Source: Fodinibius sp041642155
GTDB taxonomy: Bacteria; Bacteroidota; Rhodothermia; Balneolales; Balneolaceae
Assembly (NCBI RefSeq): GCF_041642155.1
Contig: NZ_JBEPWZ010000202.1
Span: forward strand, 1-5,467
Direction of reading: 5' to 3'
Length of the DNA stretch: 5,467 nt
The notes below the pieces were generated by a model, which was not told the DNA's origin, did not search any database, and worked only from the letters and a program-made list of their open reading frames with translations. A program made the translations under genes and the position numbers. Position 1 is the stretch's first letter; every line of letters starts with the position of its first letter. Shown here piece by piece: positions 1 through 5,271 of this stretch.

Positions 1-112
1 CCAACTCCGCACGCTGTGGGAAGAAGCAAACGATGCGATGCAGGATGGAGACTGGTCGCTCTTCGGGGAAAAAATGAATGAAATTGAAGAACTGCTCAAC
101 AGTGATCAGTAG
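1..112 (+). CDS. C-terminal end of a probable UPF0182-family membrane protein (partial)
   Basis: An open frame enters from the left edge (first full codon at 2) and stops at TAG 110-112, giving 36 residues. It contains the stretch AMQDGDWSLFGEKMNEIEEL. A tail of this kind, with a GDW followed by an aromatic-Gly and then an acidic, leucine-rich helix, resembles the C-terminus of UPF0182 (COG1615) proteins. These are large multi-pass membrane proteins of unknown function, and the soluble C-terminal tail would be the part visible here. Only the last few percent of the protein is in the window, so the family call rests on one short motif. The frame itself is supported by continuous sense codons and by the strong hairpin that follows the stop. 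It is separated from thrS by over 400 nt and is probably a different transcription unit. Confidence 0.55.
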   Translation, partial: QLRTLWEEANDAMQDGDWSLFGEKMNEIEELLNSDQ

Positions 113-123
113 CCGCCATGCAG

Positions 124-160
124 GTTCCCCTCCGCACGGCGTGAACTTGCGGAGGGGAGC
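124..160 (+). terminator. Strong GC-rich hairpin after the UPF0182-like gene, possible terminator
   Basis: CCCCTCCGCA (127-136) pairs perfectly with TGCGGAGGGG (148-157) around an 11-nt loop. The stem extends outward by T126-A158, a T125-G159 wobble and G124-C160. It starts 12 nt after the stop codon, which is where a terminator belongs. No T-tract follows, so it is not a textbook intrinsic terminator. It may instead act as a 3' end stabiliser or need a protein factor. Confidence 0.5.
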
Positions 161-173
161 AGGTAACACCAAA

Positions 174-210
174 AGAGGCCTCTCATAACCCATAGGCCGG
201 CCTAACCCAT
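174..210. promoter_or_regulatory. Palindromes and direct repeat, possible protein-binding site
   Basis: AGAGGCCTCT (174-183) is a perfect 10-bp palindrome. TAGGCCGGCCTA (193-204) is a perfect 12-bp palindrome. TAACCCAT occurs at 186-193 and again at 203-210, 17 nt apart, so the two copies bracket the second palindrome. Such dyad symmetry can be an operator or a minor transcript hairpin. No partner regulator can be named from the sequence. Confidence 0.3.
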
Positions 211-283
211 CAAATAAGCCTGCCTGCTTTCCGTAGCCCGGGTGAACAGGCGGGTTGAGTTATTTCAGGAATTAAATAAGAAG

Positions 284-429
284 GAGGCTCTTAAATCCAG
301 GAGTATTAATCATTATCAATTACAAAGCCTTGGCGCACTCAAAACCACCGCAAATATAGGCCTATGTGAAGAGTATGAATGCCCGAAAATGCCGGGATTG
401 GCCAAAAGAGCGGTTTGGCAAAACTCTCT
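284..429 (+). repeat. Duplicated intergenic element, copy A (upstream of thrS)
   Basis: This segment is clearly related to 3414-3557. The core 323-429 aligns with 3448-3557 at 86 of 110 columns by hand count, with only two small gaps (2 nt and 1 nt). The left flank (284-322) is more diverged but shares GAGG, TTAA and CCAGGA blocks in order. The most conserved stretches are TCAAAACCAC (339-348), TATGTGA (363-369), TGAATGC (376-382) and CCAAAAGA through CTCTCT (402-429). Predicted folding includes a small stem CAAATA/TATGTG (351-356 with 363-368, one mismatch), an enclosing stem GCACTC/GAATGC (335-340 with 377-382, one mismatch), and a perfect 6-bp hairpin GCCAAA/TTTGGC (401-406 with 414-419). 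The element ends 101 nt before the thrS ATG. It may be a duplicated RNA leader or one member of a dispersed intergenic repeat family. Confidence 0.85.
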
Positions 430-455
430 TGAAAATAACGGAGAAAATCGTCTGT

Positions 456-487
456 GCCTCTTTTTTAATTTTTATATCTTTAGAGGC
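456..487 (+). other. Hairpin with U-rich loop in the thrS leader
   Basis: GCCTCT (456-461) pairs perfectly with AGAGGC (482-487) around a 20-nt loop that is almost all A and T. It lies 43 nt before the thrS start codon. It could expose a single-stranded A/U-rich segment, but there is no T-tract after the stem, so it is not a terminator. Short six-base stems of this kind occur by chance, hence the modest confidence. Confidence 0.3.
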
Positions 488-530
488 TCCAGTTACAGAA
501 ACTATTTTTACAAAAGTATATTTACACTGA

Positions 531-2474
531 ATGCCTGAACAAATTACGATCACCTTTCCGGACGGAACCGAAAAAAAATTTCCGAAAGGAATCACCGGAC
601 GTGAAATTGCAGAATCCATATCGATGGGTCTCGCCCGGGAGGCGCTGAGCATTACCCTTGATGAGGAGATTATGGATCTGAGCCGCCCTATTGAAGAAAG
701 CGGCACAATTACCATTAATACCTGGGACAGCGACGACGGCAAATATACATTCTGGCATTCTTCCGCGCACGTACTGGCCGAAGCGGTACAGGAACTGTAT
801 CCCCAGGCCAAATTCGGTATTGGTCCCCCGATTGAAAACGGTTTTTACTATGATATCGACTTCGGCGATCAAACCGTAAGCCAGAACGATCTCGATGAAA
901 TTGAGGATAAAATTATTGAACTGGCCCGGAACAAGAATGAGTTTGAACGAAAACCGGTATCCAGGAAGGAAGCGCTCGACTTCTATAAAAAACGAGACAA
1001 CGAATATAAAATAGACCTCATTGAAGACCTCGAAGACGGCACTATCACCTTCTACCGGCAGGGCAGCTTCACGGATCTGTGCCGGGGTCCCCATATCCCG
1101 CACACCGGCCGCATAAAAGCCGTAAAGTTAACGAGTCTCGCCGGCGCTTACTGGCGCGGCGATGTAGACAGCAAACAGTTGACACGTATCTACGGCATTA
1201 CCTTTCCCAAACAAAAGCTTCTGAGCCAGTATATCAAACAGGTGGAAGAAGCCAAAAAGCGCGATCACCGTAAGCTGGGGAAAGAACTGGACTTATATAT
1301 GATGGATTCAATGGTGGGGCAGGGACTGCCGGTCTGGAAACCAAAAGGGACCGTTTTAAGAAGGGCTCTCGAGGGGTTTCTCAAAGAGGAACTGCTGAAA
1401 AGAGGATACCAGGAAGTGATCACGCCTCATATCGGCAATATTGAACTCTACAAAACATCAGGGCACTATCCTTATTACAAAGAGTCGCAATTCGCGCCCA
1501 TCAAGGTTGATGAGGAGGAATATCTGCTCAAACCGATGAACTGTCCTCATCATCACCGCATATATTCATCCAAGCTGCGATCATATCGCGACCTGCCCAT
1601 CCGTCTCGCGGAATTCGGATCGGTTTATCGCTATGAACAGTCCGGTGAGTTGAGCGGACTCTCCAGAGTCAGGGGCTTTACCCAGGACGATGCCCATATC
1701 TACTGCATGGAGGAACAACTGAAAGAGGAGCTTGAAAATGCAATAGACCTGACCCAGCTTGTTTTCAAAACATTTGAGATGCCCGTCAAGACCCGGCTTT
1801 CTTTTCGCGATCCCGAAGACACTGAGAAATATGCGGGGGACGCCTCCTCCTGGGATAAGGCCGAACGACAGATCCAGGAAGTGGCTGATAAGATGGGACT
1901 GGACTACTTCATCGGCCGGGGCGAAGCAAGCTTCTACGGTCCCAAGCTCGACTTTATTATCAAGGATGCCATCGGACGAAAATGGCAGCTGGGCACCGTG
2001 CAGGTCGACTATGTGATGCCGGAGCGCTTTGACCTGACCTACGTGGGCTCGGACAATGAGAAACACCGCCCGGTCATTATCCACCGTGCGCCGTTCGGAT
2101 CCATGGAGCGGTTTGTAAGCATCCTCATCGAACATTTTGCCGGCGATTTTCCTGTCTGGCTGGCTCCGGTGCAGGTTCAGATTATCCCTATTGCTGATGA
2201 ATTTAACGACTACGCCCACAAATGTGCCGCTGAACTAAAACAGCACGACGTTCGAACGGAGGTGGATACCCGAAGCGAGCAAATCGGGGGAAAAATCCGC
2301 GATGCTGAAACGAGCAAGATTCCATATATGTTAATAGTAGGCAGTGATGAAGAATCCAGCGGAACAGTTTCCGTTCGCCGCCATAAAAAAGGTGATATCG
2401 GGACTTTTGATTTTTCTGAATTTATTTCTAATCTCACTGCAGAGATTGCTAACAAAGAGCTACCGCCGCATTAA
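531..2474 (+). CDS. thrS: Threonyl-tRNA synthetase
   Basis: This cytoplasmic class II synthetase charges tRNA-Thr with threonine using ATP. The 647 residues match the usual full length (E. coli 642). An N-terminal TGS domain (about 1-62) is followed by the editing domain, whose motif is visible as H76-SSA-H80 plus C184 and H188; these remove Ser wrongly attached to tRNA-Thr. The catalytic core carries the three zinc ligands in their usual contexts: C338 (KPMNC), H389 (QDDAH) and H518 (IIHRAPFGS, motif 3). Motif 2 reads VYRYEQSGELSGLSRVRGFT. The anticodon-binding domain begins near residue 542 (VWLAPVQVQIIPIA) and runs to the end. ATG 531 gives the family's standard beginning (ITITFPDGT); there is no Shine-Dalgarno, only A/T-rich sequence upstream, as is common in Bacteroidota. 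infC follows after 31 nt, so the two are probably cotranscribed. No T-box signature is seen in the leader. Confidence 0.98.
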   Translation: MPEQITITFPDGTEKKFPKGITGREIAESISMGLAREALSITLDEEIMDLSRPIEESGTITINTWDSDDGKYTFWHSSAHVLAEAVQELYPQAKFGIGPPIENGFYYDIDFGDQTVSQNDLDEIEDKIIELARNKNEFERKPVSRKEALDFYKKRDNEYKIDLIEDLEDGTITFYRQGSFTDLCRGPHIPHTGRIKAVKLTSLAGAYWRGDVDSKQLTRIYGITFPKQKLLSQYIKQVEEAKKRDHRKLGKELDLYMMDSMVGQGLPVWKPKGTVLRRALEGFLKEELLKRGYQEVITPHIGNIELYKTSGHYPYYKESQFAPIKVDEEEYLLKPMNCPHHHRIYSSKLRSYRDLPIRLAEFGSVYRYEQSGELSGLSRVRGFTQDDAHIYCMEEQLKEELENAIDLTQLVFKTFEMPVKTRLSFRDPEDTEKYAGDASSWDKAERQIQEVADKMGLDYFIGRGEASFYGPKLDFIIKDAIGRKWQLGTVQVDYVMPERFDLTYVGSDNEKHRPVIIHRAPFGSMERFVSILIEHFAGDFPVWLAPVQVQIIPIADEFNDYAHKCAAELKQHDVRTEVDTRSEQIGGKIRDAETSKIPYMLIVGSDEESSGTVSVRRHKKGDIGTFDFSEFISNLTAEIANKELPPH

Positions 2475-2495
2475 TTAAATTTTAATAAAACAGTA

Positions 2496-2500
2496 GAGGT
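2496..2500 (+). promoter_or_regulatory. Shine-Dalgarno sequence that fixes the infC start
   Basis: GAGGT at 2496-2500 is complementary to the conserved 3' end of 16S rRNA. It sits 5 nt before the AUC at 2506. In a window where thrS, rplT and pheS have no clear ribosome-binding sequence, this site stands out. It supports initiation at AUC, because the in-frame TAG at 2494-2496 leaves almost no room for any earlier start. Confidence 0.65.
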
Positions 2501-2505
2501 TACTT

Positions 2506-3066
2506 ATCGCAAGACGCAGACGACGACGACCACGGGGCAATGACGACCGCCCCAGTGCTAATGAGGAAATAAGGGCATCCAAAGTAAGGGTTATACACCC
2601 TGAAAAGGTTGAAAAGGAACATGAAGTTGTCCCTATCGACCGTGCATTGGAAATAGCTGAATCCTATGGAATGGACCTTGTCGAAGTAGCGCCCAATGCC
2701 GATCCCCCGGTATGTAAAGTGCTTGACTTCGGGAAATACATGTATAAAAAGAAGAAGAAAGAGAAAGAGGCCAAGAAGAAACAGCATACCGTTCAGGTCA
2801 AAGAACTTCGTTTTCGTCCCAATACGGACGACCACGATCTCAATTTCAAGACGCGGCATGCCCGCGGTTTCCTGGAAGACGGGGACAAGGTAAAAGCCAC
2901 GGTTCAGTTTCGCGGTCGCGACATGCTCTATACCGACAGGGGTAAAGAGCTTCTGTTGGAGTTGGCCGAAGAGTTAAACGACATAAGCGAAATCGAGACC
3001 AAGCCGAACATGGAGGGCCGCCGAATGATTATGATGCTGGCTCCTACCGGCAAGGGCGGTTCTTAG
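2506..3066 (+). CDS. infC: Translation initiation factor IF-3, AUC start
   Basis: IF-3 binds the 30S subunit, keeps it apart from 50S and rejects wrong initiator tRNA or non-canonical start codons. The open frame begins after TAG 2494-2496 and contains no ATG, GTG or TTG before TTG 2647. A start at 2647 would delete most of the N-terminal domain, including the conserved NEEIRASKVRVI region. The only sensible start is AUC at 2506, 5 nt after GAGGT, giving 186 residues that begin Met-Ala followed by an arginine tract (residues 3-8). Domains: IF-3 N-domain about residues 19-85, including the family signature KVLDFGKYMY at 71-80; a lysine-rich linker (about 79-94); and the C-domain from about 98 (VKELRFRP) to the end. 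E. coli infC uses AUU, and IF-3 represses its own translation through it; a similar loop is inferred here. The exact start is less certain than the gene. Confidence 0.95.
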   Translation: MARRRRRRPRGNDDRPSANEEIRASKVRVIHPEKVEKEHEVVPIDRALEIAESYGMDLVEVAPNADPPVCKVLDFGKYMYKKKKKEKEAKKKQHTVQVKELRFRPNTDDHDLNFKTRHARGFLEDGDKVKATVQFRGRDMLYTDRGKELLLELAEELNDISEIETKPNMEGRRMIMMLAPTGKGGS

Positions 3067-3071
3067 GGAAA

Positions 3072-3091
3072 CCGGTGTTCACAGAACCCGG
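3072..3091 (+). other. Hairpin just after infC
   Basis: CCGG (3072-3075) and GTTC (3077-3080) pair with GAAC (3084-3087) and CCGG (3088-3091) around an ACA loop, with T3076 bulged. It starts 6 nt after the infC stop. The nearest T-rich stretch (3105-3113) is 14 nt downstream, so it is not a standard terminator. It could be a partial attenuator, an RNA processing site or a 3' end stabiliser between infC and rpmI. Confidence 0.35.
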
Positions 3092-3111
3092 GCGTGAGGG
3101 GTAATTTTGTT

Positions 3112-3142
3112 TTGCATTATGGTTTATTCTGTAAACTATAAT
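3112..3142 (+). promoter_or_regulatory. Weak candidate internal promoter before rpmI
   Basis: TATAAT at 3137-3142 is a perfect sigma-70 style -10 box. TTGCAT at 3112-3117 lies 19 nt upstream. The infC-rpmI gap of 129 nt is long enough for a promoter. Against it, the Bacteroidota consensus is TAnnTTTG rather than TATAAT, and the region is A/T-rich, so a chance match is likely. Confidence 0.25.
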
Positions 3143-3195
3143 CACTATCTTTCAAGCCTTTTAATTTTAAGAAATCTTTATATAGGTGTTTCGCT

Positions 3196-3393
3196 ATGCC
3201 AAAGATGAAATCGAACAGTGGGGCTAAAAAACGGTTCAAAAAGACTGCTTCCGGTAAAATTATGCGTAAAAAAGCCGGTAAAAGTCACCTCCTCACTAAA
3301 AAACGAAGCAAAAGAAAGCGAAAACTCGGCAAGACAACGACCGTCGACAAGACGCAGAAAAAGGATGTCGAGCAGATGCTTCCTTATAAATAA
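3196..3393 (+). CDS. rpmI: 50S ribosomal protein L35
   Basis: A 65-residue, very basic protein, the normal length for L35, which is an integral component of the large ribosomal subunit. The N-terminus MPKMKSNSGAKKRFKKTASG is the family hallmark, followed by the lysine/arginine-rich KAGKSHLLTKKRSKRKRKL and a short C-terminal helix. ATG 3196 is preceded by AGGTG (3184-3188), a modest Shine-Dalgarno match at 7-nt spacing. In most bacteria rpmI sits between infC and rplT with short spacers. Here the order is kept, but both spacers are long (129 nt before, 197 nt after), and the downstream one holds repeat copy B. Confidence 0.97.
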   Translation: MPKMKSNSGAKKRFKKTASGKIMRKKAGKSHLLTKKRSKRKRKLGKTTTVDKTQKKDVEQMLPYK

Positions 3394-3413
3394 ACAACGA
3401 ATATTCATTAACA

Positions 3414-3557
3414 GAGGGCATTAAGAACCAGGAATTTTGGTCTACATCAAAGCCTGAGCACATTCAAAACCACAGCATATATATAAGCATATGTGAGGAA
3501 GTTGAATGCGCGAAAAAAGCAGAGATCGTCCAAAAGAACGGTTTTGCAAAGCTCTCT
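3414..3557 (+). repeat. Duplicated intergenic element, copy B (between rpmI and rplT)
   Basis: This is the second copy of the element at 284-429, in the same orientation. It begins 20 nt after the rpmI stop and ends 33 nt before the rplT start, so it fills nearly the whole gap. Predicted stems are in the same places as in copy A: CATATA/TATGTG (3476-3481 with 3490-3495, one wobble), an enclosing GCACATTC/GAATGCGC (3458-3465 with 3504-3511, one mismatch), and CAAAA/TTTTG (3531-3535 with 3542-3546). A longer competing pairing, CAAAACC (3465-3471) with GGTTTTG (3540-3546), is also possible. A 2-nt length difference from copy A near 3482 means no reading frame is kept across both copies, which argues for RNA or DNA function, or none, rather than a small protein. 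Confidence 0.85.
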
Positions 3558-3590
3558 AACTATTACATTAATCCTTAAACATCAGACCAA

Positions 3591-3938
3591 ATGCCACGTT
3601 CAAGAAATAAGGTGGCTTCCCGTCGCCGTCGCCGCAAGATTTTAGATCAGGCGAAAGGTTACTGGGGCAAGCGCAGTAATGTTTATAAATTTGCGAAAAA
3701 TGCGGTAGAAAAAGGGATGCTGTATCAGTATCGCGACCGCAAAGTTCGTAAACGTGAATTCCGAAAGCTCTGGATCACACGCATTAATGCGGCTGCCCGT
3801 CAGAACGACACGACCTATTCAAGATTGATGGGGGCCCTTAACAAGAAAAATATCGAGATCAACCGGAAGGTCCTGGCGGACCTCGCCGTCAATGATCCGG
3901 ATGCTTTCAGCGCTATAGTTGAAGAAGCAGCAAATTAA
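3591..3938 (+). CDS. rplT: 50S ribosomal protein L20
   Basis: A 115-residue L20 of normal length. It binds 23S rRNA early in large-subunit assembly. The basic N-terminal extension (MPRSRNKVASRRRRRKIL) leads into the typical AKGYWGKRSNVYKFAKNAV, and the globular half carries the family-defining LWITRINAAARQNDTTYSRL followed by a region ending VNDPDAFSAIVEEA. ATG 3591 gives the conserved start, with only A/T-rich sequence and no Shine-Dalgarno upstream. In E. coli and Bacillus, L20 represses its own operon by binding a structured mRNA region. Whether copy B, lying directly upstream, plays such a part here is inference only. A terminator follows 17 nt after the stop. Confidence 0.98.
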   Translation: MPRSRNKVASRRRRRKILDQAKGYWGKRSNVYKFAKNAVEKGMLYQYRDRKVRKREFRKLWITRINAAARQNDTTYSRLMGALNKKNIEINRKVLADLAVNDPDAFSAIVEEAAN

Positions 3939-3955
3939 CAGCATCTGTACTACTT

Positions 3956-4010
3956 AAAGCCGGTCCTCCTTTGTATGTATGAATACAGGATGGATCGGCT
4001 TTTTATTTTT
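3956..4010 (+). terminator. Intrinsic terminator ending the thrS-infC-rpmI-rplT unit
   Basis: AAAGCCG (3956-3962) pairs with CGGCTTT (3996-4002). The stem continues inward with a G-T wobble, TCC/GGA, an interrupted step, and CCT/AGG. It is followed directly by a T-rich run (to 4010). Stem, position after rplT and T-tract all fit a Rho-independent terminator. It separates the ribosomal-protein unit from pheS. Confidence 0.85.
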
Positions 4011-4024
4011 ATTGAAGGATTTTT

Positions 4025-4052
4025 TTGAATTAAATAGATTCCATTACCTTTT
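4025..4052 (+). promoter_or_regulatory. Candidate pheS promoter of Bacteroidota type
   Basis: TTG at 4025-4027 and TACCTTTT at 4045-4052 resemble the Bacteroidota -33 TTG and -7 TAnnTTTG boxes, with 17 nt between them and a mismatch at the last base. The position fits: just past the terminator and about 95 nt before the pheS start. The region is A/T-rich, so the match is only suggestive. Confidence 0.35.
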
Positions 4053-4057
4053 TTATA

Positions 4058-4101
4058 CGCCGGGATCGGCGATAGCGCACGGCCGGCCTGATTACCGGAC
4101 C
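4058..4101 (+). promoter_or_regulatory. Two consecutive hairpins in the pheS leader
   Basis: CGCCG (4058-4062) and CGGCG (4067-4071) form a perfect 5-bp stem with a GGAT loop. A second stem pairs GGCCGG (4081-4086) with CCGG and CC (4095-4098, 4100-4101), with A4099 bulged and an 8-nt loop. Both would be in the 5' leader if the candidate promoter upstream is real. No leader peptide rich in Phe codons and no terminator T-tract follows, so an E. coli style pheST attenuator is not supported. Confidence 0.35.
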
Positions 4102-4147
4102 TGTTTCACAACGCATAATTTAGGATCGATTAATCATTTTATTTCTC

Positions 4148-5155
4148 ATGCTGGATGACATAGAAGCACTGAAAGAAGAAATTGCCCGTGTTACGATAGC
4201 CGACGAAGAAGAGCTGGAGACTTTCCGACTGGAATTTTTATCCCGGAAAGGCAAAGTGCCGGCTATGTTTTCCCGGATGAGCGAGGTACCCGACGAAAAG
4301 AAAGCAAAAATCGGCAAGGCGATGAATGCGGTTAAAAACCTTGCCGAGAAAACATTCGAAGAACACAAAAAGCGCCTGCAGCGTAAGGAATCGGCAACGC
4401 TAAGCGCCAAAGATGACCTTTCACTGCCCGCTCCTCCCTACCCCGCCGGCTCCTATCATCCTCTGACACAGACGCTCGAGGAGATGAAAGAGATATTTTA
4501 TCGGCTCGGGTTTTCTATCGCAGACGGTCCGGAGGTGGAAGATGATTTTCATAACTTCACCGCGCTCAACTTTCCTCCGAACCACCCGGCACGCGACGAA
4601 CAGGATACCTTTTTCATCCGAAAGAGCGACGACCCGGAGACCGAGGACCTCGTCCTTCGCACGCACACCTCCCCGGTTCAAATCCGCCTGATGCAGGAGA
4701 AGGAGCCGCCTATTCGAACGATCATGCCCGGGCGCGTCTACCGAAATGAGGCGGTGTCTCCCAAATCTTATTTCCTTTTCCACCAGGTCGAGGCTTTATA
4801 TATCGATACGGATGTGAGCGTTGCCGAACTCAAAGAAACGCTTATCAGTTTTGCGCAGCTGATGTTCGGCAGTGATGTCAAATACCGCTTGCGGCCCGGT
4901 TTCTTCCCTTTTACCGAACCAAGCCTTGAAATGGATATCTGGTGGGAGATCAACGGGAGCGGACGCTGGCTCGAAATCCTGGGGTCGGGCATGGTCGACC
5001 CCAATGTATTGCTGGCCGTTGATATTGATCCCGAAGAATATACCGGTTTTGCCTGGGGCATGGGCGTGGAACGTATTGCCCTGCTTCGCCATCAGATTGA
5101 CGATATTCGTATCTTTTACGACAATGACACCCGTTTTTTAGAACAATTCCATTAA
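4148..5155 (+). CDS. pheS: Phenylalanyl-tRNA synthetase alpha subunit
   Basis: The catalytic subunit of the cytoplasmic alpha2-beta2 enzyme that charges tRNA-Phe. The 335 residues are close to the normal bacterial length (E. coli 327). The N-terminal region (about 1-85) is a charged helical hairpin, the coiled coil that contacts tRNA. The class II core begins near GSYHPLTQTLEEMKEIF, with the usual DGPEVEDDFHNFTALNFP. Motif 2 is GRVYRNE at 195-201 with HQVE at 212-215, and motif 3 is GFAWGMGVERIALL at 300-313, just before the end (DIRIFYDND). ATG 4148 gives a complete N-domain; there is no clear Shine-Dalgarno. It lies 137 nt after the rplT terminator and 116 nt before pheT, an unusually wide spacing for this pair but in the expected order. 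Confidence 0.98.
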   Translation: MLDDIEALKEEIARVTIADEEELETFRLEFLSRKGKVPAMFSRMSEVPDEKKAKIGKAMNAVKNLAEKTFEEHKKRLQRKESATLSAKDDLSLPAPPYPAGSYHPLTQTLEEMKEIFYRLGFSIADGPEVEDDFHNFTALNFPPNHPARDEQDTFFIRKSDDPETEDLVLRTHTSPVQIRLMQEKEPPIRTIMPGRVYRNEAVSPKSYFLFHQVEALYIDTDVSVAELKETLISFAQLMFGSDVKYRLRPGFFPFTEPSLEMDIWWEINGSGRWLEILGSGMVDPNVLLAVDIDPEEYTGFAWGMGVERIALLRHQIDDIRIFYDNDTRFLEQFH

Positions 5156-5169
5156 TCTAATGCTTTTCA

Positions 5170-5189
5170 CCCGTCATCGCGATTACGGG
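5170..5189 (+). other. Short hairpin in the pheS-pheT gap
   Basis: CCCGT (5170-5174) pairs with ACGGG (5185-5189). The interior ATCGCGAT is itself self-complementary. It begins 14 nt after the pheS stop. No T-tract follows immediately, so full termination is unlikely. It may be a weak 3' end structure inside a pheST transcript. Confidence 0.3.
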
Positions 5190-5271
5190 CCGAGACTCTT
5201 TAAGGAATGAGATTTACACGAAAAGACCTCGCCTCCGTACATGATGACCGCTTAAACTGACCTGCAGCTCC

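Larger units (their letters stand above)
113..530. other. Long intergenic region between the UPF0182-like gene and thrS
   Basis: This 418-nt stretch holds no convincing gene. From left to right it contains the hairpin at 124-160, two palindromes (174-183 and 193-204), an 8-nt direct repeat (186-193 and 203-210), repeat copy A (284-429), and a hairpin with a U-rich loop (456-487). A reading frame runs from a GTG at 242 to 538, but it overlaps the thrS start and most of it is repeat sequence whose second copy is frame-disrupted, so I do not call it. I could not find a Bacteroidota-type promoter (TTG, then TAnnTTTG at 17-23 nt) with confidence, although thrS must be transcribed from somewhere in or before this region. 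Confidence 0.7.

Noticed and set aside
330..358. A sigma-70-like promoter inside copy A (TTGGCG, 17 nt, AATATA)
   Set aside because: The -10 match is poor and the TTG is not preserved in copy B, so it is probably chance.
284..530. A T-box riboswitch in front of thrS
   Set aside because: No T-box consensus (the AGGGTGGNACCGCG type bulge) and no terminator/antiterminator pair with a T-tract is present. T-boxes are also not typical of the inferred lineage.
242..538. A 98-codon open frame from a GTG between the UPF0182-like gene and thrS
   Set aside because: It overlaps the thrS start, its middle is repeat copy A, and the matching frame in copy B is shifted by 2 nt and interrupted by a stop. 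Differences between the copies fall often at first and second codon positions. It has no recognisable domain.
522..1103. Long minus-strand open frames opposite thrS and other genes (for example 522-1103, 1581-2219 and 4421-4783)
   Set aside because: They lie opposite well-supported genes, have no recognisable domains and are expected shadows of coding sequence.
2647..3066. A shorter infC beginning at TTG 2647
   Set aside because: It would remove the conserved NEEIRASKVRVI region and most of the IF-3 N-domain. The longer frame from AUC 2506 is fully IF-3-like and has a Shine-Dalgarno sequence.
284..3557. CRISPR array or insertion sequence to explain the repeated element
   Set aside because: There are only two copies 3.1 kb apart, with no spacers, no terminal inverted repeats, no visible target-site duplications and no transposase.
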